A stretch of DNA of 64,000 nucleotides from Colocasia esculenta (GCA_014218235.1 CM024758.1:76518206-76582205); one strand, 5' to 3'; counted from the stretch's first letter, positions 21,991 through 34,903 are shown. Notes: a model not told the origin generated them from the letters alone. Program-made: numbers and translations.

Positions 21991-22976
21991 GGAGCCACGC
22001 CGCAAGAGCCCTTTTCCCCCTTTTTCCCCCTTCTCTCTCAAGGAAACACCAGATCCACACTCTAGGAGACCCAAGGAGGCTTCCTAGGTGGATTGGAAGG
22101 TGCTTGGAGGTGTTCTTGGGCTTCTCTCATCCCTCTCTTCATCTTTTTCACTGTTTTGAAGGTAAGTCTCATTCTATCTTCCATTTTTTTCTGTTTTTTG
22201 TTGATGGATGGGATTCATGGGAGGTATATTCATGGGAGATGATGTTGCAAGTGATTAGTGTTCACTTGCAACCATTTCTCCCTTGAATCTTCCATTTTTT
22301 AACATAGATTTACCCATTTTCTCCTATTTTCGAATTTCTGAAAATATTTTTAAAAAAAATCAAAATAATTGAAACATGATATAGCAAGTGTTTAATGTTT
22401 AGTTTCCACCATTTCTCCTTTGAATCTACATTTCTTCCACAATTTGGCCATGTTCTTCCATTTTTTATTTTCTGAAATTATTTAAATAAACAGAAATTGC
22501 AACGAAATTATATTTTAAAAAATCAAAATTTAGAACCATGATGTTGCAAGTGTTTAGTGTTCACTTGCAACATTTCTCTCTTGAATCTTGAATTTTTCCA
22601 CATACATTTGCCCATTTTCTTGTAATTTTGAATTTCTGAAAATATTTGTTTAAAAAATCAAAATAATTCAAACATGAGGGTGTAAGTGTTTAATGTTCAC
22701 TTTCCACCATTTCTCTCTTCAATCTTAAAATTTTCCACATAGATTTGCCCTTTTCTTTTAATTTTGAATTTCTGAAAATTTTGTTTAAAAATTCAAAATA
22801 ATTCAAACATGATGGTGTAAGTGTTTAATGTTCACTTTCCACCATTTCTCCTTTGAATCTATCTTTCTTACACATACTTTTGGCCATGTTCATCTAATTT
22901 TTTATTTCTGAATTTATTTATAAAAAAATCAGAATATATTTTTAGATGAAATTTAATGAATAACTATTTTATGTAG

Positions 22977-25900
22977 ATGGCACCGAAGAAAGCTGCTAGT
23001 GAGGACATTGGGTGGCAGCACGGGACTGCAATAGGCAGTAGGCACAATTACAAGTGCAACTACTGCGGCCATACGGGCCAAGGAGGGGGCGTCTCCCGCC
23101 TCAAGAAGCACCTTGCAGGTGGGCGGCTTGCAGGGTACCAAGATGTCCAAGGTTGTAAATCCGTGCCTGCTGAAGTGAAGCGGCTCATGATTGAACACTT
23201 GAAGGGTGTTCGTGCTGAGTCGCAAAGAAAGAAGGCGGACAGGGAGATGCAGGAGAGGATCATCTCGGGAAGGCAACGAGATGAAGATGACGATGAGGAA
23301 CCTGATGTGCCTGATGTCCCTGAGCAGAGAGGGAGCTTTGAGGTTGGGAGTGGTAGTGGTGGCAGTGGTAGTAGAGTTGGGGGTGAGACGCAGTCCCGTC
23401 GGTACTCCAATGTGGGTGATTACTTCACTCATATTCCATCCTCAACCAACGTACCAAACCCAGACAGAGAGCAAGGGCAAAGGAAGAGATCCACGGGTGT
23501 AACCTTAGAAGAGGTGGATCCGCATTTATATTCTCGGGAGCATGGAAAACAAACCAGAATTGATGATGCATACAACAAGCAAGGGCCTAGATATAAAGTG
23601 GGCCGTGCAGTGGCAAAATGGTGGCATCATTCGGGCATTTCATTCAATGCAGCTAATAGCCCGTATTACAAAAGTATGATCCAAGAGGTACAACAACAAG
23701 GGCTTCATGTGCAACCACCCTCATCAAGAGACTTGGCAGGGAGATATCTAGATGAAGAAGTGCAGGAGATCAAGTCATATATCCAAGGCTTCAAAAAAAA
23801 GTGGGAAAAATATGGTTGCACACTCATGTGTGATGGTTGGTCAGGTACGACCAAGAGTAGTCTTATCAACTTCCTTGTGTATTGTGATAGACAGGTGTTC
23901 TACCACAAATCTGTTGATGCATCCGATAGAGTGCACAATTCTGAATATATTCTAAGTTTGATGCGGGAGGTTGTGGATGAGATAGGAGAGCAATATATTG
24001 TGCAAGTGGTGACCGATAATGGCTCTGCATACAAGAAGGCAGGTGAGGAGTTGATGCTTCTTTATCCTCATCTTTACTGGACTCCTTGTGCAGCACACTG
24101 TGTAGATTTGATGTTGAAAGAGATTGGCACATTGCGACCTGTCAGGACGGTGGTGGAGGCTGGGCAGAAAATCACAAGGTACATTTATAATCATCATGTT
24201 GTGTTGGCGTGGATGAGAGAGTCCACAGGTGGAGAGTTGTTGCGGCCGGCTATCACCCGCTTTGCAACTAATTTCATTGCTTTACAAAGTCTCCTAAAGC
24301 ATAAAGATGGTCTAAAACGCATGTTTAGGACAGACAGATGGATGCACAGCACTTTTGCAGGGACTTCTGATGGTAAAGAGGTAGAAGGGATCATCTGCAG
24401 CGCTAATTTCTGGGACCGAGTCTTCAAGCTGGTGCAAATCATTGAACCTCTTTATGAGGTTTTGAGGGTGGTTGATGGGGATAGGAGACCAAGCATAGGT
24501 TTGGTTTATGCAAAAATTGAAGCTGCAAAGAAAAAGATCCACGATGTGTCCCCTCGTTATGCACACTTGGTCTTAGACGTTGTTGAGGATCGGTGGGACC
24601 GACAAATGAGTCGGGATCTACATATGGCGGGTGAGAAAATTTTAGTTCAACTTGGTACTATATTTTTTTTTAGTACAATCACACTAATTGATTTTATACC
24701 ATAATTGCAGCTTACTATCTCCATCCTGCTTACCATTATGCGTTCGAGCTATCGTACGAGGATCACTTGATTGCCGCCTTTACACGGGTTGTTGAAAGAC
24801 TGTCAAGGAGTCCATTGGATGCAGCAGATGCTATTGATCAGGCGAGCATTAATACAAGTACATCATGTTTATGTCAATTAATCAATTGCAGCTTTTTCTA
24901 ATGGACTTCATTGCGGCAGATGAAGAGCTTTAGAGAAGGGGTAGGGAGTTTTGCAGAGCCATCCGCTATTGCTGGTCGGGACCGCATTGATGCCGGTAAT
25001 GTGCTTTCCCTTTTATAATTACATATTAGTAAACTCAACGATTGACTAATGAGTGCAACAATATTTTTTTTACAGCTGATTGGTGGTTCAACTTTGGGCA
25101 TTCGACACCCATATTGAGGAAAATTGCAGTAAAGATCTTGTCCCAGACCTCCTCCTCAAGTGGGTGTGAGAGAAACTGGAGCACCTTCGCATTGATACAC
25201 ACCAAAGTCCGGAACAGGTTGTCACATAGGCGGTTGGACAATTTGGTGTATGTGCATTATAACATGAGGTTGAGGGTGAAGCATTTAACAGAGGATCCAA
25301 AGAGGGGGAGGTGGAGGATGATCCGGTTGACATTGGGTTTCTACGAGATGATGAAGACCCAATGGTTGCATGGGTTGCACGAGCGACCACAGAGCGGGGA
25401 GAGTTCGAGTTAGATGAGGAGGCAGATGATCCACCACGGCCAAACACATTTTTAGCTAAGGCTATCGAAGCTGCAGAAGCGGAGGAGGGGGGTGATGGAG
25501 ATGTGGGAGGGGGCGGCCAACCACATTCTAGTCAATTTCGGGCCGAAGAAGAAGATGAGGTAGATCTTCTTGGCGAATTATCAATTGGGGCAAGAGGTGA
25601 GACAGTAGTTCTAATTTGTTAAACATGTTCATTCTTTGTTTTGTCATTGTCTGTTGTATAATTTGTGATGTTGCGGACTATTGCAGGTGGTGCAATTGTT
25701 GATGATGATGCAGAGTTTGAAAGATTGATGAATTTAGGCCCGTCAGCCCACTCAGAGTTTATGAGAGAAGCACAAGCAATTGTTTCCGCAGAACCAAGAA
25801 GGAAGGGATCACATAAGGAACCTGCTGCTCTCTCCCAAGCTGCAAAAGGAAAGGCGGTGGCGACATCCCAACCAAAGAAAGGAAAGGGGAAGGACATAGG

Positions 25901-26798
25901 TCCAGCAGGTGGCCCAGCCAAAGGCATTGTCATTACAGAGCCAACCGCCCCAGCACAAAAGAAAAAGAGTTGGTTACCCTGGGGATCCAAGAAAGGAAAA
26001 AATTGGCTGCCCCTTCTGTAGATCCACTTGACATTGCAGATTTAGAAACATTGGATCCAAATGCAGAAGAAACACCTCCAGAGGATTCGCCACGATTACC
26101 CAGCAGCCGCTCCCATGACTCCATGACAACTGGTTCACCGGGTGGGTCTGTAGGGGGAGGTGATGGAGATGGGGGAGGGGGCGATGGTAATGTTGGAGAA
26201 GGGGGAGGGGGCGGGGGTAATGATGGAGATGGGGGAGCATTCACAGCGGAGCAGCATCATGGCGACCCAGTGAAGTACAATAGAAGGCGAAGGGTTAGGG
26301 GAGGTGGTCGTGCAGAAGGTGCAGCAGTGGATAGTGATAGCTATAACACTATGATATCTGATTTTGAAAGAATGAGTACAAATGAGTCTGTGGGATCCTA
26401 TGGATATGGGGGACATAGTTATCAGCCAGAGTCCGACACAGACTACTCCAGTGGCTATAGTGGCTACGCCACCACAGGCTACCCTGCACCATATTTTGAT
26501 CCACCTCCGTTTTCATGTGAATGTTCATGTTCCTGTTCAGCAGATTGATGCTTCTGCAGAGGATGTGCAAATGACGAGTTTGAGGATAGTCCGTCCTGGA
26601 TGCGAGGTGTGGGACCACTTTGTGTGGGAGTTTCGGAGAAGATACAACACCATGATGACTTGGGATGAGTTCCGTTCATTTGTGTCTCGAACCAAAAGTT
26701 ATCATCTTATTGGGGAGCTGCCCTCAGAGTCGGATGAGTCTGTCCAACCCCAGTGGGGTACATATGATCCATATCAGCAGGGATATTGGGGATACTAG
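22977..26798 (+). CDS. hAT-3 transposase, core intact, C-terminal extension frameshifted
   Basis: DNA transposase acting on hAT ends in the nucleus. The start ATG directly follows the leader-intron acceptor TGTAG. Proposed exons: 22977-24630, 24711-24841, 24920-24995, 25076-25596, 25687 to about 26798. BED finger at residues 10-60 (C27, C30, H45, C60); DUF659/catalytic core with D286 in CDGWSGTT and D347 in VTDNGSAY; CAAHCVDLMLKEIG; third acidic residue in SGCERNWS (GAG 25168-25170) within the hAT dimerisation domain DWWFNFGH...RLSHRRLDNLVYVHYNMRL. The intron after 24841 appears to be GC-AG, as in hAT-2. After the dimerisation domain comes a long acidic then Gly-rich extension ending RPGCEVWDHFVWEFRRRY and WDEFRSFVSRT, stop at 26796. 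Single-base shifts relative to hAT-2 occur near 25305 (G run), 26000 (A run) and 26500; they may be real or sequence errors. Confidence 0.8.
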
Positions 26799-28662
26799 AC
26801 TCATTGTACTTTGTATTTGGATTTGAATTTCAGGTTTGTACTTTTTAGTTGATATGAGTCTCATTGTATTTTTCAATTGGAATTGAGTTTCATGTTTCAC
26901 ATTTCATGTTTATACTTTGAAGTTTGTTCTCAATTTCCAATACAATTGAATGAAAATGGATGTTTGTGTAGTATTACATGCCATAAATATCATCAGTTAT
27001 ACATGATGTTCTTCACAAGAGGTTGTAAACATAGAAACAGCCAAAAAAATATCAAAACCATGCGAATCTGGCCAAACTGGGGCTTCAGCCATGACTGCCC
27101 AACAGTTTCCAGGCGAATCGGGTCGATTCGCCCCGATTCGGGGCGAATCGGAGCGCATCAGGGCGAGCCCGATTCGCCCCGAATCGGCGCACCAGCAAAC
27201 CATGTTCTAGGGTCATGCACCCTACCAAAGATTGCTCGGAACTCCATGACCTGGTCGAAACATATATTCGAGAAGGGATAACTGATCAATATGGGAATTC
27301 CTTGGAATTTACAAGCTCTGGGGAGGCATCTTAGCGAGTACATGATCCAAGCCCAGAATTTCAAGCACAATATCAAGACATATGTGAATATTATCATTAT
27401 CAGCTATGGACAAAGCAAACGCGAAATGGAGAAGCGTAGAGCTGCCATTTTGCAATACAGAAATCAAATACCAGAAGAAACTGCGGCGAAGCTAATCTCG
27501 CAGCAAACAGAGGAGTTCGTGGATGCTTACTGCCAACTCCCATATGAAATTGTTGGAAAAGCAATCAATTCAACATTTGAAGCACAAGCCTCACAGAGTG
27601 AGTGGGTCATTGTGGGCCCTCGAAAATCAACCAGTTCTAAAAAATCCAATAAATCAACAACAAGAGGTGGCTCTAACAAGAGGAGCATCTCCAAGCCATC
27701 TCTAGGACAGCCAGCTGAAATTTTGCAAATAGAAAGCAGAAAAAGAAACAAAAAAGGAAATGAAAAAGAAGATTGAAAAAGCAAATTGAGCATGCTGCTG
27801 CTGCAGAAGTCCCTCAAGAGCTGACTCCTGTCTAGAAGCTCCAAAAGCTATTCGATGAACTGGAAGAATATGTATCTCCCAGGCCTTCTGATAAACCTAC
27901 ACTGGATCAATACATCCCATGGGAGGAGATAGAGCGGAAAACCCGACTCTGGAAATGGCTCCGACAAGTCCAGCAAGAAGTCCTAGAAGGAGAGGAGTCT
28001 CCTCTTCCATCACAACTGGGATTCTTCAATAAAGGTAAAGAAATAACCATTGAAGAGTTGGACTCCATCTTCAACTCCTTCATCTGCAATATGGTATCCA
28101 TATCTCCACCAAAAGAGCTGCAAGTCTCCCCGAGTGATACCACCATACAAGCTGAAGATAAGCCAACAATGCTGACATATCAGTGTCGATATACAAATAA
28201 CTCAAATCGCCATCACGGGAGAGGACGCGGTAGGAGACAAAAAGCAACATCTCCTACTGTCAAGAAGCCTGATACCACGAATTCAAGCAAAGTCATACTC
28301 TTCCGTGGCGAAGAATCAAGACCTTTGCCTGAAACTGAAACGCGGGCGGAGTCTTATATCTTTGATCCTTCAGATGGAGAAGAAGAGCTGCTGATATACC
28401 TTCTCATACAAAACAGAAGAGCCAAAGTCCTTATGCCTCATCAAATGAGCCGGACAACACTCCTCCCTTTCCAAATGAAAGGCTATTAATTCCTCTCTCT
28501 CGAAAGAAATCTGTCAAGCCAAAAGAGCCATCTGAATCCTTGATTGGGGGATCCCCCTCATTGGATTAGACATGCACCGAGGCTGATGACAGAATTCTTC
28601 AGCAACTCAAGTTACTCCCCGTCAACATCACTGTCTGGGAGGCAATTTCTTGGAGTAAAGAT

Positions 28663-31600
28663 TTGAGAGAAACTCTCGTCAAGATACTCCAAGAACCAGA
28701 AATATATGAAGCTCATATGGCTAATTTCCAAGCTCATGCATATGAAGCATTGGCAACAAACGTCACCTTCACAGACGAAGATATGCTGCTACCCTCTCCA
28801 TGCCACAATCGTCCTTTATATATGAAGGGACAGGTCAACGACAACAAATTAAATCGGATTCTGGTCGATCCAGGGACATCTATCAATCTAATGCCCTACA
28901 AAACCTTTGAATCTCTACATCTCATACCTTATATACAACAGGTAAAAGATGTACGGATCATTGGTTTCAACCAAAATTCTGAAGAAGCCCTCGGGAGAGT
29001 CACCGTCGATTTAATTCTGGGAGACTTCTCCACCAAGGTAACCTTCTATATTATTGATGCCAATACAACATACAGAATATTGCTCGGGAGACCCTGGCTA
29101 CATGAAAATTGGGTCATCCCATCGACGCTACATCAATACATCAAATATGCAAGAGAGGGAAAGCAGCATACAGTCTTTGCTGATCAAGCCCCATTTCGGG
29201 AAGATGAATGCAACTTGACTGATGCCCTCCTATATCTCGGGGGACCAGTTCCTCAAACCCCTGCCCGGTCTAAAGGGAAGGGTAAACAAATCAAACCCTC
29301 GAATGAAGATAGTGAGACTGGCGAGATCTTTGTAATAAACAAATATCTCGCCGAGCTCCATGCAAAGAATTTCCGAAGTAAAGTAATTCGTCCAGAAAAG
29401 CGAAACATCAACCATGAGGCTGACCATGTAAGTCAGCTCATCAATGGGAGCATTCCTCCCAATTGCATGCAAATCTACTCTCCGAAGCAAGATCAAAGTG
29501 TCCGGCAATTGAAAACACTCGTCGTCACTTATCAAAGGAAAGAAGAGAAGAAAAAAGTCAGAAGGGCATCAAAGCCAATCCACTTCTATAAAGGGGAGCC
29601 AATGCCTCAAACATCCCCAGAAGATGATTTTGATTGGGGAGATAGACACAATGACTATCTTGAGCCAGTACAAGAAATGGCAGATATGCCAGAAAGCATC
29701 AAGGAAATGTGCAAGAAGCAAAACATCCCCCGGGTACAAAATGCCTCTCGGCGGGATTTCGTCAAACAACTATGGGAACCTTCCCAAGTGAGAGGGCAAC
29801 CTCCATTTCCCAGAAAAGATACAAGAGGGCTAGGTTATGATGCCAAGGCCTTCTTCTCAGCCAATGTAGTTGGGTTATTGCCAGATACTTGCAGTGCAGA
29901 AAGCAGCCAAGGATCTTCTAGCTCCAACTCTCAAGAAAATATTGTCTGTCCGACCAAGGGATCATCAAATGAAGAATCGCCAGAAGAATCTGACGAGCTA
30001 TCTTCACCAACAAATTCTGAAGATACAAATCTATATGAAGTCTATATCGCCAATTCTGATGACGAAGAAGACTTCATGGATTTACAACCAGCTCCTCAAG
30101 AAATTGAAGATGGCGGACAAGCCACTATGGATGAATTAAGCTCAACCTCAGGGATTAAGAAAACCCCCGGCCAGTCTTCATCAGTGCCCTTCTTGATGAA
30201 TAAGAAAGAGAATCTTGCAAAATTTTCCTCCTGGAATTCCAAGATTGCTTTGCTTGGAATTATAAAGAAATGCCCGGGCTGGAGCCATTAATCGCCGAGC
30301 ATGAATTATCTATACTTCATACAGCCAAGCCTGTCAAACAAGCTCAAAGGCGCATGCGGTATGAGCTGGAGTTGAAAGTAAATGCTGAAGTCGACAAACT
30401 TTTTGAAGTAGACTTCATCGAGTCATGCATATATCCAATTTGGCTCGCCAATATTGTTCCAGTAAAGAAAAACAACGATTAAGTCCGGATATGCATTGAC
30501 TACAAGGACTTAAACAAAGCATGTCCCAAAGATGATTTCCCAGTTCCAATCACAGAAACTATGGTGGATATGACCACCGGTCATGAAGTTTTGTCCTTTA
30601 TGGACGGGTCTTCAAGCTACAATCAAATCCGGATGGCAATCAAAGATAAAGATCATACTGCCTTCAAGTCACCCAAAGGTATCTTCAACTACAAAAGGAT
30701 GCCCTTTGGCTTGAAAAATGCAGGAGCCACATATCAAAGAGCCATGACTAAGATATTCAATGAAATGATCCATGATATAGTCGAATGCTATGTGGATGAC
30801 CTAGTCGTCAAAACCAAAAAACGGGAAGACCATCTATCTGATCTTCGCCGGGTTTTTCAAAGACTTCGTCAATACAAACTGAAGATGAACCCCATGAAAT
30901 GTGCATTCGGGGTTTCAAGCGGCAAGTTCCTGGGCTTCATCGTCAAATATCGGGGAATAGAAATAGACCCTGATAAAATCAAGGCGATCCAACAACTGCC
31001 ATCTCCTCGAAATTTGACCGAGTTATGGTCATTTCAGGGAAAATTAGCCTATATCAGGCGATTCATCTCCAATCTCTCAGGGAGGTCCATGCCCTTCGGC
31101 AAAATAATGAAGAAAGATGCTCCCTTCATATGGGATCAAGAATGCCAAGCTGCCTTCGAGCAAATAAAACAATATCTTCTCACTCCACCAGTGTTGGGAG
31201 CCCCAATCACTGGAAAGCCTCTTATACTCTATATTGCAACCATGGATGCTTCATTAGGAGCTCTATTAGCGCAAATAAATGAAGAAGGCGAGGAGCAACC
31301 TCTATATTATCTCAGCAGAAAGCTAATTGGTCCAGAACTCCGATATGCTTCAATGAAGAAAGTTTGCCTAGCACTGGTCTTTGCCGCCAAGAAATTGAGG
31401 CATTATCTGCTGGCTCATGAAGTTAAACTCATCTCCAAGTATGATCCACTCAAATATCTGTTGAGGCAACCCGTATTGTCAGGAAGACTCGGGAAATGGG
31501 CTTTGCTTCTCATGGAATTTGATATCACTTATGTCCCACAAAGGGCAATCAAGGGGCAAGGTTTGGCTGAATTCTTGGCTGCACATCCAGTGCCAGAAGA

Positions 31601-33563
31601 TTCTCCCTTGTCTATAGATCTTCCAGAAGAAGAAACTCTTTCCCCTGAAAATTCAAATCCCGAAGAGGTCACCACAATTGAATTACCCTCTTGGGAATTA
31701 TATTTCGATGGAGCTTCTCGAACTCTTCACTATACAGATGGCTCCGCCAACCTCTCTACCGGGGCAGGTATTGTCTTGGTCACTCCACAAGGAGGAATAT
31801 TATATAATTCTTGTGCTCTCATGAAGCCACTCACAAATAATGAAGCTGAATATGAAGCTTTAATTATCGGGCTTCAGCTGGCTCTCGAAATGGGGGTCAA
31901 AAGCATACAAGTTTATGGTGACTCGCAGCTGGTCATCCGACAAGTGTTGGGCCAGTATGAAGTCCGAAAGGAACAACTCCTTCCATATTATACTACAGTC
32001 ATGAAGCTCAAAGAACAGTTCAACTTCTTCGACATATCTTATGTACTAAGAAATGAAAATTCTCAAGTAGATGCTCTCGCCAAATTGGCCTCTGCCATAA
32101 AACTGCCTCCCGAAGGAGAATTGGACATAATTGTTCGTCATAGAAGACTCATGCCGAGTGTTCTCGACGATGAGTCCAATATTGCAATTGAGGAAGTATA
32201 CAATATAGAAGAAATTACAGCAAATGAAGATTGGCGTGAGCCGATTATCAAAATCAAGAAATGTTGGCTACCTCCTAATCGAGCTCAGAAAGTTCAGTTC
32301 TTACGCAGAGCTGCATCATATCAATCGATAGGAGATCAATTATACAGATTGGTCCACGAAAGAAAAGGACCAGTCCTCCTCAGATGCTTATCTCCCAAAG
32401 AAGCCAAAACAATAATGAAAGAAGTTCACTCTGGCTTGTGTGGTGCACACCAGGCAGGGGAAAAGATGAAAATCAATATCAAACTAAAAGGCTTCTACTG
32501 GCCTACCATGTACGCGGACTGCATCCAATATGCCCATACATGTCATCAATGCCAAGCATTCAGCCCTGTGCCAAGGAAATCACCAAACATGCTACATCCT
32601 ACAGTGCCAACATGGCCCTTTGCAGAATGGGGAGTGGATATTGTGGGACCATTCCCACCCTCATCTCAAGGCCACAAATTCATATTGGCTGCTACAGATT
32701 ATTTCTCTCGATGGGCTGAAGCTATCCCATTAAGGGAGGTAATAGGAGAATCAGTCGCCAAATTTGTCAAGCAAAACATAATCTACAGATTCGGTACCCC
32801 GCATAGGATCATATCCGATAACGGGTCACAATTCAAAACCAAAACCATATATGCCTTGGCAGCCAAATTTCATATTGATTGGAGAACATCTTCAGTATAC
32901 AATCCACAAGCTAATGGGTTGGCAGAAGCCTTCAACAAAACCCTCTGCAAGTTGCTTGCCAAAATAGTCGGCAATAGAAAGCGGGAATGGGGAGAAAAAG
33001 TTCATGAAGCTCTTTAGGCTTACCGAACAGTATACAAAACCCCTACCGGATGTTCGCCTTTCTCCTTGGTATATGGAGCTGAGGTAATGATGCCAATAGA
33101 AATTGAAATGGCATCCTATCGGGTGGCAATTCAAAATGAATTTCAAAATCGAGATCAAAGCCAAATAGAAAGAAGACTCGAGGAGCTCTCCAATCTGGAA
33201 GGAAGGCGACTCGAAGCATACAAATCCCTCCAAGCATATCAAACTAGAATGGCTCGTGCATTCGACAAATTGGCAAGACCAAGGGCATTCAATCAAGGAG
33301 ACCTTGTCATGGTCAAATGCAGAGAAGCAATGGCAGGAAAGTCATGCGGCAAATTGCAGCCCACCTGGCTTGGCCCTTATATTGTCACCTTGGCATATGA
33401 AGGAGGTGCATATCGGCTGGTGGACCACAAAGGTACTGTACCCTTTCCTCCGCTTAACGGGAAACACCTGAAGCTGTACTATGCGCCAGAACATGAATTT
33501 CCTGGCCAATCATCAAAACAAAATCTTAACCATCCAGATAGGCATAAAGCCGAAGAAGAATGA
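28663..33563 (+). pseudogene. Tat pol: protease, RT, RNase H, second RNase H, integrase
   Basis: Replication enzymes of the Tat element in usual order. Aspartic protease: NRILVDPGTSINLMP near 28850-28900 and LLGRPWLHENWVIPSTLHQY. A frame change near 30230 precedes RT (PVKQAQRRMRYELELK); a TAA stop at 30480-30482 interrupts just before VRICIDYKDLNKACPKDDFP. RT active site YVDD at 30789-30800. RNase H follows (YIATMDASLGALLAQ, 31220 on). A second, archaeal-type RNase H carries LYFDGAS, NNEAEYEALIIGLQLAL and VYGDSQLVIRQV (31700-32100), the Tat hallmark. Integrase: zinc region HSGLCGAH...CHQCQAF, then WGVDIVGPF, SDNGSQF and NGLAEAFNK with the D, D, E residues; a TAG stop at 33015-33017 replaces an expected Trp (LWAYRT). 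The frame then runs to 33563. Two stops and one shift, otherwise well preserved. Confidence 0.92.
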
Positions 33564-33764
33564 AAGGTATCCCTTCCAAGGATTGATGCTAAAATAAAGA
33601 TTGCCATAGATAGGAGCAAAGGAATCAAATTCCCACCTATCCATCATACAATCCAAATCCATAAATCCCTCTATCCCTGCCAAAGTATGAAGCCAAAGGC
33701 ACTTTATGTACAAATCCAAATAGCAAAAGAATAAGTGGAAGTTGGGGGGGTTATTTTACAACTC

Positions 33765-34560
33765 CCGCCAAATGAGATTCCAAGCCGCAATGATAGGTTA
33801 TACCAAATTCAAATTTCAATCACAGCCATCAAGGCAGGTCATACCCAAATTCAAATTTCAACCATAACCAGCAAACCATAAAGGTAGGCTATATCAAATC
33901 CGAATTCCAACCATAGCCAGAAAGCCATCAAGGCAGGCCATACTCAAAACCAGTTCAAAACCATAGCCAGCAAACCACAAAGGTAGGCTATATCAAATCC
34001 AAACTCCAGTCATAGCCAGTAAGACATTAAGGCAGGTTATACTCAAACAAAATCCCAAATCCATAGCCAGTAAACCACAAAGGTAGGCTATATCAAATTC
34101 AAACTCCAGTCATAGCCAGTAAGCCATCAAGGCATATTAAAGCCAATTCAAAACCTGAAGTCTCACCAACAAACCACCATGGTAGGCAACATCAATTTCA
34201 AATTCCAAGTTCATAGCCAGTAAGTCATCAAGGCAGGCCATATCCAGATACAATCCCAAATCCATAGCCAACAAGCCACCCATACCTAAATCTAATTTAA
34301 AACCATATCCGACATACTACAATTCCGGAATATGTCAAATCCAAATACCAAATATAGCCACAAACCATCAAGGTAGGCTGAACCCAATACAAACCCAAAT
34401 CTGAAACCAAAATTCAAACTCAAATGCCAAAATCATGGTCGTCGAACCACAAAGGTATGCTATATCAAATCTAAATTCCTAACCAAAATGCCAGGATATG
34501 TCAGGCCCAAACACCAAATGTAGCTACAAACCACCAAGGTAGGCTGAATCATCATCAAAA
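33765..34560. repeat. ~49-bp tandem repeats downstream of Tat pol
   Basis: About fifteen diverged monomers alternating between CATAGCCAGYAAACCACAAA plus GGTAGGCTATATCAAA and CATAGCCAGTAAGCCATCAA plus GGCAGGCCATACTCAAA. The last part degrades into (CCAAAA)n near 34556-34610. Tandem arrays in the 3' untranslated part are known for Tat/Ogre elements and can seed satellites. Confidence 0.85.
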
Positions 34561-34844
34561 CCAAAACCAAAACCAAAATCAAAACAAAAAACTAAAACCA
34601 AAACCAGATCCAGAGCCAAATCAACCTAAATCCTATATCCAAACCCAAACGCAAATGCAAAATCTCATATTCCAACCAGAATACCACAAAGATAAGCTAG
34701 CATATCCATATCCAAATCCAAAACCAAATTCCAATCATAGCCAGCAAATCCACTCAGAAATCAACCGAATGTCTCAAGTGCTGAGTTTTCAAAAAAAAGA
34801 AAAAAAAGAAAAAAAGGGGTTAAAAACTAGAGATACCCCGATGG

Positions 34845-34874
34845 ACTTAAGAATACGATTCTCTGTATTCTTAA
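34845..34874. repeat. Perfect 11-bp stem hairpin
   Basis: CTTAAGAATAC, an 8-base loop, GTATTCTTAAG. Located between the tandem array and the CCCGAAAGGG motifs. An RNA structure or antisense terminator is possible. Confidence 0.7.
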
Positions 34875-34903
34875 GGATAAAAAGATCAAAAAATCCGGCT
34901 GAG

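Larger units (their letters stand above)
21768..27204 (+). mobile_element. hAT-3: autonomous-type hAT transposon in Tat gag, TSD TTCTAGGG
   Basis: Perfect 8-bp duplication TTCTAGGG at 21760-21767 and 27205-27212. Left end CATGGTTTTGCACGGCGG and right end GCGCACCAGCAAACCATG form inverted repeats, with GAATCGG motifs inside both ends. 5,437 bp, holding a GC-rich leader with palindrome, a leader intron with donor GGTAAGTC at about 22161, a five- to six-exon transposase gene, and an AT-rich tail. It split the third zinc-knuckle-like module of Tat gag and is therefore younger than the Tat insertion. The least decayed hAT here. Confidence 0.95.
18227..28490 (+). pseudogene. Tat gag, interrupted by two hAT elements and frameshifts
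   Basis: Capsid-type polyprotein of the retrotransposon. N-terminal part 18227-18545 (MTTNIKSQMAMLLNEIRQL), cut by a 1.3-kb hAT at 18546; resumes at 19859 with VADLYSVPYPVHHQFKKLP and the capsid-like core TEVAFQWYSKLKPNSVTDWA. A frameshift lies near 20155-20165, after which the frame is open to 21767 (RKVSLAELCSLKQKKGESA). Three zinc-knuckle-like modules follow: CPYHRMVGHPIEDC (about 20722), CPYHQMMGHSIEDC (about 21340) and CEYHSRVMHPTKDC, the last split by hAT-3 at 21768-27204. The remaining part (27205-27776) and a basic, Gly/Arg-rich region (RHHGRGRGRR at about 28210) precede the protease but contain stops. Non-functional. Confidence 0.8.

Noticed and set aside
20153..22087. Gag frame extending beyond 21767
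   Set aside because: Residues after the third cysteine-histidine module are hAT-3 terminal DNA; the true continuation is after 27204.
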